A stretch of 26,272 bases of DNA from Sulfurovum sp. (GCA_026984165.1 JALSSQ010000003.1:1-26272), one strand, 5' to 3'; numbered from the stretch's first letter, positions 17,442 to 25,958 are shown. Notes: a model not told the origin generated them from the letters alone. Numbers and translations are program-made.

Positions 17442-18685
17442 ATCTTATTCTAGAGATTATAGATAGCCCAAAGACAGATATTTTTCAAAAAAAAGTAAAT
17501 TTTGATAAAAGAGGAGGGAAAATAGGCAGAAGCAAAAGTGCAAAATGGACACTAAATGACCCTGATAGACATATATCAAACTATCATGCAGAGATTACAT
17601 ACAAAAATAATCATTATTATATTACAGACATTAGCACAAACGGTATGCATTTTAAAAACCCTCGAAAAAAACTCTCAAAAGGTATCCCAACACAATTAAC
17701 CGAAAGGACAATCTTTGTTATTGGGGATTATGTCATAAAAGCAAAAATAATAGAAGAAGATTTTTCCTCCCAAAAACCACTCCAAATAAATAACAAACCT
17801 GACTCCCCTGTTGTTGCAGATGATTTTTTTACAGAAAATGAAAATGGCAATGCATTTGATATAATCAGTTCAACACCTCTAGAAAATAGGGATATTGTGT
17901 CACTTCTTGATAGTTCTTTCGCTCCCACTATAACAGATAACACTACCTCTTCTTTGGAGATAGACAATTTACTAGATATAGGTGGCGAAAATATTGGTCA
18001 AGCAGAAGATAATTTGCTTTATTCACAAATAGAAACACCAACCTTAGATCAAAATAAAGATATACCTAAAAAATCCGCATTAAATCAGAAGACGGAGGTG
18101 GAAGGCGATGGGCTTTTTGCTTTACTTGCCATAAAGCTTGGGATAGATATAGATACTATGAGTAAAAAGGAGAGAGAAAAGCTTGTTACAGCAATAGGTG
18201 ATCTTATAGTGTCCATTATGGAGTCTGTCATAGAAACAAGTAAGATTACTACTGAAATATCCAAAGACATGAAGGAAACAACTATCAATAATACTGTTTC
18301 ATCTAGTAATGCTATCAAGCACGCTAAAACACCTTATGACGCTCTGAATATATTGCGAATAACGCCACATTCATTAATCTATGATATTAAATCAGTTTTC
18401 CGTGAAATTGATACACATATTATAGCACAATACAAGACAGGCAAGGAAATTGCCAGTTCCAACAGAGAAAGATTTTCTCCTAAATCGCTTTATAGGTTAT
18501 TTGAAGACAGCAAACTTCTCGAGAAAAGTTTTACTAATAAAAAAGCGTTGGCTTGGGAAGCGTATGTTAATAAATTTAAATACCTTGATTATCAAGAGGG
18601 TGAAGTATCTGAATTTGAAAAAATACAAAAGGTGTACGTAAAAAATCTTCATTCGCTAAATTTAGGAATTAAAGAGTATAATTAA
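17438..18685 (+). CDS. tagH: FHA-domain T6SS protein (TagH/Fha type)
   Basis: Phosphothreonine-reading protein of the T6SS regulatory pathway. 415 residues. An FHA domain fills about 25-105, with KIGRSK (Arg31), HISNYHAEI (Ser47, His50) and STNG (Asn68), the conserved phosphopeptide-binding residues. Residues about 110-220 are acidic and low in predicted structure. The C-terminal part (about 225-415) contains DGLFALLAIKLGIDIDTM and LRITPHSLIYDIKSVFREID, similar to the C-terminal domain of Fha/TagH proteins that contacts the envelope or baseplate complex. It overlaps the tssH stop by ATGA and precedes tssJ. Likely partner: the transmembrane kinase encoded at 23307-25958, with TssL or the kinase itself as the phosphothreonine ligand (inference). 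Confidence 0.88.
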   Translation: MNLILEIIDSPKTDIFQKKVNFDKRGGKIGRSKSAKWTLNDPDRHISNYHAEITYKNNHYYITDISTNGMHFKNPRKKLSKGIPTQLTERTIFVIGDYVIKAKIIEEDFSSQKPLQINNKPDSPVVADDFFTENENGNAFDIISSTPLENRDIVSLLDSSFAPTITDNTTSSLEIDNLLDIGGENIGQAEDNLLYSQIETPTLDQNKDIPKKSALNQKTEVEGDGLFALLAIKLGIDIDTMSKKEREKLVTAIGDLIVSIMESVIETSKITTEISKDMKETTINNTVSSSNAIKHAKTPYDALNILRITPHSLIYDIKSVFREIDTHIIAQYKTGKEIASSNRERFSPKSLYRLFEDSKLLEKSFTNKKALAWEAYVNKFKYLDYQEGEVSEFEKIQKVYVKNLHSLNLGIKEYN

Positions 18686-18704
18686 TAAAAAATGAAAGGG
18701 TACC

Positions 18705-19127
18705 ATGAAACATTTTCTATACGCAGCTACAGTTTTTTTAATCTTTTTACTAAGCGGTTGTGCTGGTGGTTTCTCTTCTCCAAACTCAATAAAAATAGAT
18801 GCCATATCATCAGGTAACACCACGCCTACTGCATTATACATTTTTGCTCTTGAATCTGATAATAAGTTTAGAAAAATGGATTATTCTGAACTCATGAGAG
18901 CAAGACAAACTAAGTTGAACGGAGAAATATTGTCGGAAAACAAAATAATTTTACCCGTCAAAGGAAGGATCACAAAGGTGCTTAGAATACCTTCAGGCAC
19001 GAGATACATTGGAATTGTTGCAAGCTTCAAAAATGCAAATGAAAACGACGATTGGAGAAAAATCAAAGGTATCAATGGTGGCAGCAATAGTATAAGATTA
19101 TATATAGGAAATAATAGTATTAGATAA
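18705..19127 (+). CDS. tssJ: TssJ outer-membrane lipoprotein
   Basis: Outer-membrane anchor of the TssJLM complex. The N-terminal signal is followed by a lipobox LLSGC with the lipidated Cys at position 19 and Ala at +2, compatible with outer-membrane sorting. The mature part (about 120 residues) has the transthyretin-like TssJ pattern: TALYIFALESDNKFRKMDY, ILSENKIILPVKG and TRYIGIVASFKNANENDDWR. At 140 residues it has the usual TssJ size. A GAAAGGG Shine-Dalgarno precedes the ATG. It sits late in the operon, away from tssL and tssM. Confidence 0.88.
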   Translation: MKHFLYAATVFLIFLLSGCAGGFSSPNSIKIDAISSGNTTPTALYIFALESDNKFRKMDYSELMRARQTKLNGEILSENKIILPVKGRITKVLRIPSGTRYIGIVASFKNANENDDWRKIKGINGGSNSIRLYIGNNSIR

Positions 19128-19146
19128 AAAGGGGAAATAACGCATA

Positions 19147-19419
19147 ATGGCACAAATAGCTTTAGTAGGTCATAACCATACATGTCCTTTGCATACAGGT
19201 GGTCCAATTATTTCAGGTAACGCTTCATGCACCGTAAATGGTACACCTGTAGCATTGGTCGGTAATAAGTGTAGTTGTACTTATGGGAAACTGGACACTA
19301 TTGTAACTGGTCATTCATCCATGTCAATCAATGGTGTGCCAGTGGCAACAACAGATAGCGTAACCACTCATGGAGGAAAAATTCTCCAAGGAAATCATGC
19401 CCTAACCATATTATCCTAG
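19147..19419 (+). CDS. PAAR spike-tip protein
   Basis: Small conical protein that caps VgrG and sharpens the T6SS tip. 90 residues containing only the PAAR fold, with no effector extension. Visible repeats are the NGTPVALVGNKC and NGVPVATTDSVTTHGG segments, typical PAAR triplets with small residues and Pro-Val-Ala. Possible metal ligands are His10/His12, Cys14, His17, Cys43/Cys45 and His76, in keeping with zinc-binding PAAR tips. AAGGGG precedes the ATG. Last gene of the long plus-strand operon. VgrG is encoded at the opposite end of the locus. Confidence 0.95.
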   Translation: MAQIALVGHNHTCPLHTGGPIISGNASCTVNGTPVALVGNKCSCTYGKLDTIVTGHSSMSINGVPVATTDSVTTHGGKILQGNHALTILS

Positions 19420-19468
19420 CCTCTAATATTTTATTGGAATACAAAAGAAGACTATAATTTTATCATTC

Positions 19469-19483
19469 TATTAAAATTTAATA
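19469..19483. repeat. Short A/T palindrome in the convergent 69-bp gap
   Basis: TATTAAA-A-TTTAATA lies between the converging PAAR and CHAP-protein genes. The centre is too short for an efficient RNA hairpin, so I cannot call a terminator; no better candidate stem-loop was seen in this gap. Confidence 0.3.
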
Positions 19484-19488
19484 AGTTG

Positions 19489-20952
19489 CTATCTCACGCT
19501 ATTGCTGCCCCCCCTTTTTTTCTTGCCTATTATCCCGTACTTCTTATTAAGAAACTGTGCAGACGGGTATACATCCTTTTGCGTAAGTTTATCTTTTTTT
19601 GTTATCTTATAGCTTACTGGTACATAAAAACCATTAAGTCTATAACTCCCAAAGCTATAACTGTATGAAGAAAATTTAAGTCTATTATTCTGATTACCTC
19701 CTAGAAGCACAAATCTACCACTTGGAGTTTTCCCAAATAAATATCCTACATGTCCGTGTGCCGGATTATTTATTTTGGTATATAGCGTAATAGCACCAAA
19801 GATTGGGTGATCTATTTTTTTATATATCTTACCATTGTAGTATCTAAAAGATTGGGATGCCATTCTTCCTCTTTTGTGAATCTTATATCCTGCCCTATTT
19901 AGTGACCAACATACAAAGGCAGCACACCAAGACCCTTCTCTGTTGTCATTTGGTGCGGTGGTAATACCACTTTTACCTTTGGAAAAACGAATATATTTAT
20001 AAGATAAATCGAGCATAGGAAAGACATTCTCCGGTTTTCCCTTACCTATAATTGCCTCTCTAACAGCTACATCCATCCACGGAGCACGACCAAATTTGGG
20101 GCTTTTTACACCTGAATATGCTGACAGTTTCATGCTGATTCTACCAACATGTTCTTGTTTTGTCATTGGTGCTAGTAATTTTTTAATATTTGTTGGGACA
20201 TAATAGCTACCTAGGGCAAAAGAGAGCTTATTATCATGGTCAATCAATGGGTCCGAAGAGTCATAAATGTTTGACATAGTGCCTTTGCCTATGTCGATAG
20301 AAGCTATCAAAAAGTAATTATAGTAACACAATGCTTCTTTTTTCGGGCAGTGCATTGCTAAATCCTCACTTAAATATCTCTTTAAAATACTGCTATATGG
20401 ACTTAGAAAATTAGAAAAATTTTTGGCATAAGCATCTGAAGCAAAAAGAAATATTCCATCCAATCCACCTTTTATAAATCGATCTATCGATCTATATGGA
20501 TCTAAAGATAAGATATTTTTCTCTTGGATAGGAGCTGTTTTTGCAATAAAATTTTTAAAGTAAGTAGCACCTCTATTACCAAGCAAGCCCACCGAGATTC
20601 TCTGTCTGGGGATACCACTGCTCACATTATTTTCATTGAGTTTGCTTGCATAGCAGAGGATAGACTTTATTTTAATTTTTCCCAAAATATAATAAGTACT
20701 TTGGTTTGTGCTATTTTGATAAAGTTCTTTCAATATATCTTCTCTCATTATGGCCACTTTTACTCTGCGCGAGACAAACGATTCATATACTTTCTCTTCA
20801 GTGTCCTCTACTTTAAAAACCAATGACTTGTTAGAAAGTGGAAACTTATTTAAGCTATCATCTATACTTTTAGAAACAGAAATAACTACATCTGCTTGTG
20901 CTGCAACATATAAAATAAAGAAAATATAAAAATATTTATACATCAGGTTCAT
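19489..20952 (-). CDS. Exported solute-binding-like plus CHAP/TIGR02594-type peptidoglycan hydrolase
   Basis: 487 residues. The N terminus (FYIFFILYVAAQA then DVV) is a Sec signal peptide with cleavage probably after residue 20. Residues about 22-270 resemble type-2 periplasmic binding proteins of the TAXI kind: VKVAIMREDIL, RISVGLLGNRGATYFKNFI and RSIDRFIKGGLDGIFLFASD follow the order expected there. Residues about 285-450 form a CHAP-like cysteine peptidase/amidase domain: APWMDVAVREA, SWCAAFVCWSLNRAG (Cys343), PAHGHVGYLFG (His401) and LLGGNQNN (Asn420). Substrate is probably peptidoglycan. Last gene of the kinase operon; its ATG overlaps the upstream stop (ATGA). The export signal argues for a periplasmic house-keeping role in T6SS assembly or sensing rather than an injected effector, but an effector cannot be excluded. 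I do not recognise this fusion. Confidence 0.78.
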   Translation of the reverse strand: MNLMYKYFYIFFILYVAAQADVVISVSKSIDDSLNKFPLSNKSLVFKVEDTEEKVYESFVSRRVKVAIMREDILKELYQNSTNQSTYYILGKIKIKSILCYASKLNENNVSSGIPRQRISVGLLGNRGATYFKNFIAKTAPIQEKNILSLDPYRSIDRFIKGGLDGIFLFASDAYAKNFSNFLSPYSSILKRYLSEDLAMHCPKKEALCYYNYFLIASIDIGKGTMSNIYDSSDPLIDHDNKLSFALGSYYVPTNIKKLLAPMTKQEHVGRISMKLSAYSGVKSPKFGRAPWMDVAVREAIIGKGKPENVFPMLDLSYKYIRFSKGKSGITTAPNDNREGSWCAAFVCWSLNRAGYKIHKRGRMASQSFRYYNGKIYKKIDHPIFGAITLYTKINNPAHGHVGYLFGKTPSGRFVLLGGNQNNRLKFSSYSYSFGSYRLNGFYVPVSYKITKKDKLTQKDVYPSAQFLNKKYGIIGKKKRGGSNSVR

Positions 20953-22028
20953 ATTACCTTAAAGAAAAATTGTATGACTTTTCTCTCACTCTTCCCATTT
21001 TTAAGATACAAAGAAAAGATTATTCTTCCACTATACTCCTTTTTTGGAAATTGCTCATAATATGTTGGCTCTAGATAGATACTGAAACTATTATATGCAT
21101 GGGGTTTTACAATCATTTCGATATTGCCATCTTCAAATTGGACAATCTCATCATACCTACTTTTGTCCAATTCGAGACGTTTGAGCTTTACCTTAATATC
21201 ATTATCTGACCTATTAACAACTTTGATAGCTTGATGCTTTCCTAGCTTCAACTCCAATTTCTTGTCCGGGATAAACTCATATAATGTCGTTTTAATCTTT
21301 CTCGTATCTGTTGTTGGCATTTTCTGTATTTTATTCATATTTACACTATCCTCTTCTCTTGGGAAAAGAGATAAAAACATTACGCATCTATTGTTCTTGA
21401 TAATACCACTTTTACACCATAATCTGCATTGTTCTATATCCTCTCCAGATACTTGATCTAGATTTGTATTAGCCAAGACCCTGCAGCGTTGTTCTAATTT
21501 ATGACACATATATTCCGTATCCTCATAATAATCTATTATATTCTTATGCCCAGCAAAAATATCAATTAAAGAATCACTACATGCAATAGGGCGGAAAAAT
21601 AACAGCAAAGATACTACAAACAAAATAAATAGAGCTATAAAAATATTTTTTCTGATAAGTAATTTTTTAATTTTATAAAAATACTCCGTGTATCTACCAA
21701 GAATATCTCTTTTTTTAGAAAGAACATCTTGCTCTTGCTGATCAACAATAATGTCCTTCTCTTCAAGTATATTCTCGGGTATTTTTTTACAATATTTATC
21801 CATCAATTTTTGATGAATTTGTTTGCACTGTTTATCAAAGCTAATTTTATTTGTAAAGCCAGCGTTAAAATTATCCATAGATATCTCTATGGCATCTGCC
21901 AATTGCTTCTCACAGTAAACCTCGACTCTATATACAAGATCATTGGTGGTGGACAGAATAGTGCATTTCTCACAGGCATCTTGAACAAGTATACGAAATC
22001 CATCCTCTAACACATAATATTGATTCAT
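20949..22028 (-). CDS. Single-pass membrane protein of unknown family, cysteine-rich periplasmic part
   Basis: I do not recognise the family. 359 residues: a cytoplasmic part (about 1-125) with five cysteines including a CEKC pair at 19-22, one transmembrane helix (about 127-146, LFILFVVSLLLFF flanked by basic residues on the N side), and a periplasmic part with six cysteines between 150 and 215 (C150, C175, C182, C201, C205, C215) and then a cysteine-free beta-rich C-terminal domain (about 240-359) that looks immunoglobulin-like (IKVVNRSDNDIKVKLKRL; FSIYLEPTYYEQFP). The start overlaps the upstream FHA gene stop and its stop overlaps the next start (both ATGA), so it is co-translated with a phospho-reader and an exported hydrolase. 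A signal-relay or scaffold role across the inner membrane is plausible; an immunity role is an alternative. Confidence 0.75.
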   Translation of the reverse strand: MNQYYVLEDGFRILVQDACEKCTILSTTNDLVYRVEVYCEKQLADAIEISMDNFNAGFTNKISFDKQCKQIHQKLMDKYCKKIPENILEEKDIIVDQQEQDVLSKKRDILGRYTEYFYKIKKLLIRKNIFIALFILFVVSLLLFFRPIACSDSLIDIFAGHKNIIDYYEDTEYMCHKLEQRCRVLANTNLDQVSGEDIEQCRLWCKSGIIKNNRCVMFLSLFPREEDSVNMNKIQKMPTTDTRKIKTTLYEFIPDKKLELKLGKHQAIKVVNRSDNDIKVKLKRLELDKSRYDEIVQFEDGNIEMIVKPHAYNSFSIYLEPTYYEQFPKKEYSGRIIFSLYLKNGKSERKVIQFFFKVI

Positions 22029-23299
22029 TTGTTCTTATCCAAAAACTTCTGTATCTTAAAATCACTGAGATCTAGAGTGCAACCTTTTCTTCCAAGTTTT
22101 ATTTTGCTACTTATGGTAACAAACTTTTTTATGCCTTTCTCTAATCTCTCTCCATCCACATAGGTTCCCATGCTGCTAAGATCCTCTATAAAGGCACCAT
22201 TTTTATGTGGGTATATATTGAGATGCACACGAGAGACTGTTTTATCACTCTCTCCTAAGATGATATCATTACCGTTCTGTGTGCCCCTACCCACTTGCAA
22301 GCATAGCTCGTTTCTGTCTATAATAACTGTATGTGTATTTTCATCTTCTTCAGGATCAGGTATAATTATATTGGGAACTACACTATTTGGCAACTCATTA
22401 TGCTGTGAATCTGCAGTTTTTTCAAGCACATCATGGGTTATTTCTGATAAAACTATACTTAACTCATTGGATAAAGAATCAAAATAGTTAAAAACTTGAT
22501 AAAAAAAGCTATCCTCATTCTCAAAATCAAATATACAATAATGGGTTCTAAGGTTTTTTTCGTTCCCTAAAATCTCTTCTCGCATTGAACTGATAATGTT
22601 TTCTGCTCTGCCATTTATATCTATCCAACAAAGCATTTTGGTATAATCAATAAGTTCAAAATACAATATCTTTGGAGTATAAAGAAAACTTTTTATCTTT
22701 TGCGCAAACTGGAAAAAAAGGCTTGAAGGAAGATTAAATCCCGGCACATTTTTCAGTAAAGCAACTCTATAAAACTCTCTAGAGAGATGCATAAGCATTT
22801 TTGATATTCTTTCTCTATCAGCCTGAAACATAAAATTTTTTTTAAAATATACCCTAGGAGAGCATTCAGTACTGAGTTCGTTTTTTGATATCTTAAAAAT
22901 ATTCTTAGGGACTGATATGGTTTTTATCTTATTGATTGATGCCTCTAAATAATCTACCTCCAACTGTGCAAGCAAAACGGCTCCCTCTATATTCTCTATA
23001 CTGATTAAAAAGAAAATATCTTTTTCAAGTTCTATAGGCTTGTTCACGCATTTAAACTGAAATCTATCAACAATATCAGAATGTGACAAATAGAAATAAT
23101 ATTTTTTCATATCCTCAAACTGATCTAGCCCGATATATTCAAGTACTTTATATGAGACTTCGGGCATATCCATATATACTTGATCACCTCTATATACCAT
23201 CCCTCCCTTCAGATAAAGTGCATTTCCTATGACTGAAAACATTAAGGAGCCGCCTTCACATAACTTTATTGACATAGATCTCTCAGTAGTTATCATCAT
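22025..23299 (-). CDS. FHA-domain protein of the kinase operon
   Basis: 424 residues with no signal peptide, so cytoplasmic. The N-terminal 310 residues match nothing I recognise. A linker of acidic and Pro-rich residues (PNIIIPDPEEDEN) leads to a C-terminal FHA domain at about 332-412: LQVGRGTQNGNDIIL (Arg338), SDKTVSRVHLNI (Ser356, Arg357, His359) and DLSSMGTYVDG, where the usual Asn before Gly-Thr is Met. The start is the ATG at 23299, immediately followed by a second in-frame ATG, 7 bp after the kinase stop; the gene ends in an ATGA overlap with the next. It likely reads a phosphothreonine made by the adjacent kinase. The domain order is the reverse of the other FHA protein of the locus (FHA at the N terminus). 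Confidence 0.82.
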   Translation of the reverse strand: MMITTERSMSIKLCEGGSLMFSVIGNALYLKGGMVYRGDQVYMDMPEVSYKVLEYIGLDQFEDMKKYYFYLSHSDIVDRFQFKCVNKPIELEKDIFFLISIENIEGAVLLAQLEVDYLEASINKIKTISVPKNIFKISKNELSTECSPRVYFKKNFMFQADRERISKMLMHLSREFYRVALLKNVPGFNLPSSLFFQFAQKIKSFLYTPKILYFELIDYTKMLCWIDINGRAENIISSMREEILGNEKNLRTHYCIFDFENEDSFFYQVFNYFDSLSNELSIVLSEITHDVLEKTADSQHNELPNSVVPNIIIPDPEEDENTHTVIIDRNELCLQVGRGTQNGNDIILGESDKTVSRVHLNIYPHKNGAFIEDLSSMGTYVDGERLEKGIKKFVTISSKIKLGRKGCTLDLSDFKIQKFLDKNK

Positions 23300-23306
23300 T
23301 AATCTC

Positions 23307-25958
23307 TTATTGGGTCTGGTGCATTAACATAACCCTGAATCCAAGATCTGCCCTGTTTTCATTTTGATTATATTCTACACCACTCTTCTCGGGAGACAAA
23401 AAACCATATTTACTTCTAAATGACCCTCCTTTAATAATATGTTTTTCCTTGCCCGAAGATGTTGATGTCCACTCAAACACATTACCAAACAGATCATATA
23501 CGCCTTGCTTATTTGCCTTTTTTGTTCCTACTTTTAAGGGGGTGCCAGTATTATAGTTGCTCTCTAAATCCAACATATTTTTTTCAAAACCTTCAGATGC
23601 TGCCTTGGTCCATTGTTCGTTTGAGGGCAATAGATATTTTTTTCCCGTTATTTTATTAAGCCATGCTATGTATGCTTTCGCCCCATACCATGTAACATAT
23701 CCTACAGGATAGTCTCTATAGCCCCTTCTTGGTATATACCCATCTTGACCCAGTACAATATATTTAAATATTTTATTTCCATACAGTTTATTTCCATTTG
23801 TATCTCTGTTTGCTCTACCCTCTTTTGAACCATTCATAAATCGTGCAAACTGCTTATATGTAGTTTCAAATTTAGCTATACTAAAATATTGACCTTTAAC
23901 CGCTAAAAATTCACCTTCAAGAGGCGCCTTGCCCACTTGCATAAGTGTATCTATGGTGCCTTTTTTTGTTTTAGTCAAGTGTATCTGTTTTAAAACTGTC
24001 TCCCCATTTTTAACTGAAAATAGTCTTGTTCGTATTGTATCATATCCTTCTTTTGTTGCTATAATATACATTTTATCTGATGAACTTACATCTACCACGC
24101 TACCCTTTTGTGCATAAATTGCTTTTTTATTAATCTGAATATCTTCCCCGTCTACTACTTTAAACAATATAACTTTAGCACCATCTGGTTCTATATTAAG
24201 ATTTATTTTGCCCACTCCTTGCACCAAAGATATATTGAGTATGGTGTTATTATAAAGTTCACTAAATGTTTTTGTTATTTTTAAAGGTTCATAGTATGGG
24301 TTAAATATATCTATATTATACTCCTTATCTTTCCTTGCCAGAAATACATGTCCTCGAATAGGTACCCCATTGATTTTGATATGTGTTACCCCTATTTTCA
24401 AAGGTATAGCTATATTTATATCTACGTTTACCCTATCCACAAGCATATTAAAATAAAGTTTAAATTTACTTTTATATAGATCTTTATAGTTCAACCTCTC
24501 TCTAATCGTACTATACCCATCGGCAGCAATACTAATAGTATATTTTTCTCCGTATCTGGCTTTAAACTTATTGTTATTTAGTATTCTCCCATTCACTATT
24601 ACAGATGCATGACCTATATTTGTCTCTATAGATGCAATGTGTTCTACAGGCATCATATCCACAGATATATTGGCTATATCACCATGCCCTATTTTTACAC
24701 TCTTCTCAAATGGCACATATCCATTTTTTACGATAGCAACCTTATGTTCCCCTTCATTGAGGGCAATGGTCTTGTCTCTTTCTAGCAGTCTCTTTTCCCC
24801 ATCGATGTAGACCTCATATCCATCAGTTGAAATATCAAGTTTTAATCTACCTGTCTGTGTAGGAGATAAAAAATATATCATCAAAGCCACAAATACAAAT
24901 ACCGGCATTAAATATATTAAGATCTTTTTTTTATTTCTAAGTGCATCTGAAAATTCAGATGCACTCTGAAATCTATCGTCTTGTGACAACTGCAAAGCTT
25001 TATCTATGGATTTTATAAGGCGAGTATCATATCCGTCATGTTTTTGTCTAGCAAGTGGCTTATACGGATCCCTCTTTCCTTTAATAATAGCATCCATTCT
25101 ATCTTTTGACTTTGGGGGGAAGGTACCACTAACTAATCTGTACAATAAGACACCCATGGCATATATATCTGTTGTTTGATTAATCTTTGGTGGCTTATCC
25201 ACATTAATCTGCTCTATAGCAGCATATTTTGGAGTAGCAGCATTAAAATACTTATCATCCTTTTTATCATAAAATATTACGCTTGCTCCAAAATCCAAAA
25301 GTATAGGAGAGCCATCCTCTCTAATAAGTATATTCTCTAATTTAATATCCTGATGATATATACCCGCCTTATGTATATGCTCCAAACCATTCAATAAAGG
25401 AAGAGCAATCCGATAAACCTCCTTATTGGAAAGTCTTTCTTTCTCACTTTTATTTAGATATTCCTTAAGAGAAACACCCTCTTCATAATTCATAATAAAA
25501 TAAACTGTATTATTTTTATTATCCTCTAAAGAAAAAAATGTAACAATATTCGTGTGACTCTTACTAGTAACCTTCACAAGATTTTTTGCCTCTCCAATAA
25601 AAATTTCTTTCATAAAATTAAAATTATTTAGTTCTGCTTGTGTTAAGTTTTGTTTAAGGAGCATTTCGCCATTTGCACCTCTCTTGACATATCCTTTTGG
25701 AAAAAACTCTTTGACAACTAAAAGTTTTTTGCTTGCATCATTCGCCTCAAGTAGATAAATCATGCCGAAATTACCATTCCCTAACACTTTTAGTATTTTA
25801 TACTTTCCTAAAAATATTGTGCCAGGATCAAGAGAAATATATCCTTCCTCTTCTGTTTTAATTGTCGAATAAGCACCCAATTCAGTATGATCCTCTTGGG
25901 CAAAATAAGTAAACTGAGTTGCCTCCTCATCCAAATAGGTGGATTGATCATCTATCAT
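23307..25958 (-). CDS. Transmembrane Ser/Thr kinase with PEGA repeats and SUMF1/FGE-like domain (PpkA-like)
   Basis: 883 residues. A Thr-rich acidic N terminus is followed by a kinase domain (about 50-340): LGNGNFG (59-65), catalytic Lys83, Glu123, HQDIKLEN (202-209), DFG (222-224). The catalytic loop is HQD rather than HRD and the APE position reads YAAIEQ. One transmembrane helix (about 345-364) leads to a periplasmic region with PEGA-type repeats (clearest at about 371-440 with TDGYEVYIDGEKR, and about 583-662 with EPDGAKVIL). A C-terminal SUMF1/FGE fold (about 683-880) shows VGYVTWYGAKAYIAWLN, YLLPSNEQWTKAA, GVYDLFGNVFEWTST and GGSFRS. No cysteine is present in the protein, so it is not a formylglycine-generating enzyme. 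TagR of Pseudomonas, which activates PpkA, has this fold, so the chain looks like a PpkA-TagR fusion. GGGAG precedes the ATG. Leads the four-gene operon. Confidence 0.9.
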   Translation of the reverse strand: MIDDQSTYLDEEATQFTYFAQEDHTELGAYSTIKTEEEGYISLDPGTIFLGKYKILKVLGNGNFGMIYLLEANDASKKLLVVKEFFPKGYVKRGANGEMLLKQNLTQAELNNFNFMKEIFIGEAKNLVKVTSKSHTNIVTFFSLEDNKNNTVYFIMNYEEGVSLKEYLNKSEKERLSNKEVYRIALPLLNGLEHIHKAGIYHQDIKLENILIREDGSPILLDFGASVIFYDKKDDKYFNAATPKYAAIEQINVDKPPKINQTTDIYAMGVLLYRLVSGTFPPKSKDRMDAIIKGKRDPYKPLARQKHDGYDTRLIKSIDKALQLSQDDRFQSASEFSDALRNKKKILIYLMPVFVFVALMIYFLSPTQTGRLKLDISTDGYEVYIDGEKRLLERDKTIALNEGEHKVAIVKNGYVPFEKSVKIGHGDIANISVDMMPVEHIASIETNIGHASVIVNGRILNNNKFKARYGEKYTISIAADGYSTIRERLNYKDLYKSKFKLYFNMLVDRVNVDINIAIPLKIGVTHIKINGVPIRGHVFLARKDKEYNIDIFNPYYEPLKITKTFSELYNNTILNISLVQGVGKINLNIEPDGAKVILFKVVDGEDIQINKKAIYAQKGSVVDVSSSDKMYIIATKEGYDTIRTRLFSVKNGETVLKQIHLTKTKKGTIDTLMQVGKAPLEGEFLAVKGQYFSIAKFETTYKQFARFMNGSKEGRANRDTNGNKLYGNKIFKYIVLGQDGYIPRRGYRDYPVGYVTWYGAKAYIAWLNKITGKKYLLPSNEQWTKAASEGFEKNMLDLESNYNTGTPLKVGTKKANKQGVYDLFGNVFEWTSTSSGKEKHIIKGGSFRSKYGFLSPEKSGVEYNQNENRADLGFRVMLMHQTQ

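Noticed and set aside
19489..22028. Classic T6SS effector/immunity pair (CHAP protein plus membrane protein)
   Set aside because: Not preferred because the CHAP protein has a Sec signal and an extra binding-protein domain and is part of a signalling operon; kept as an alternative only.
23319..23912. Catalytic formylglycine-generating enzyme activity for the kinase C-terminal domain
   Set aside because: The fold is recognisable but no cysteine is present anywhere in the protein, so the copper/cysteine active site is absent.
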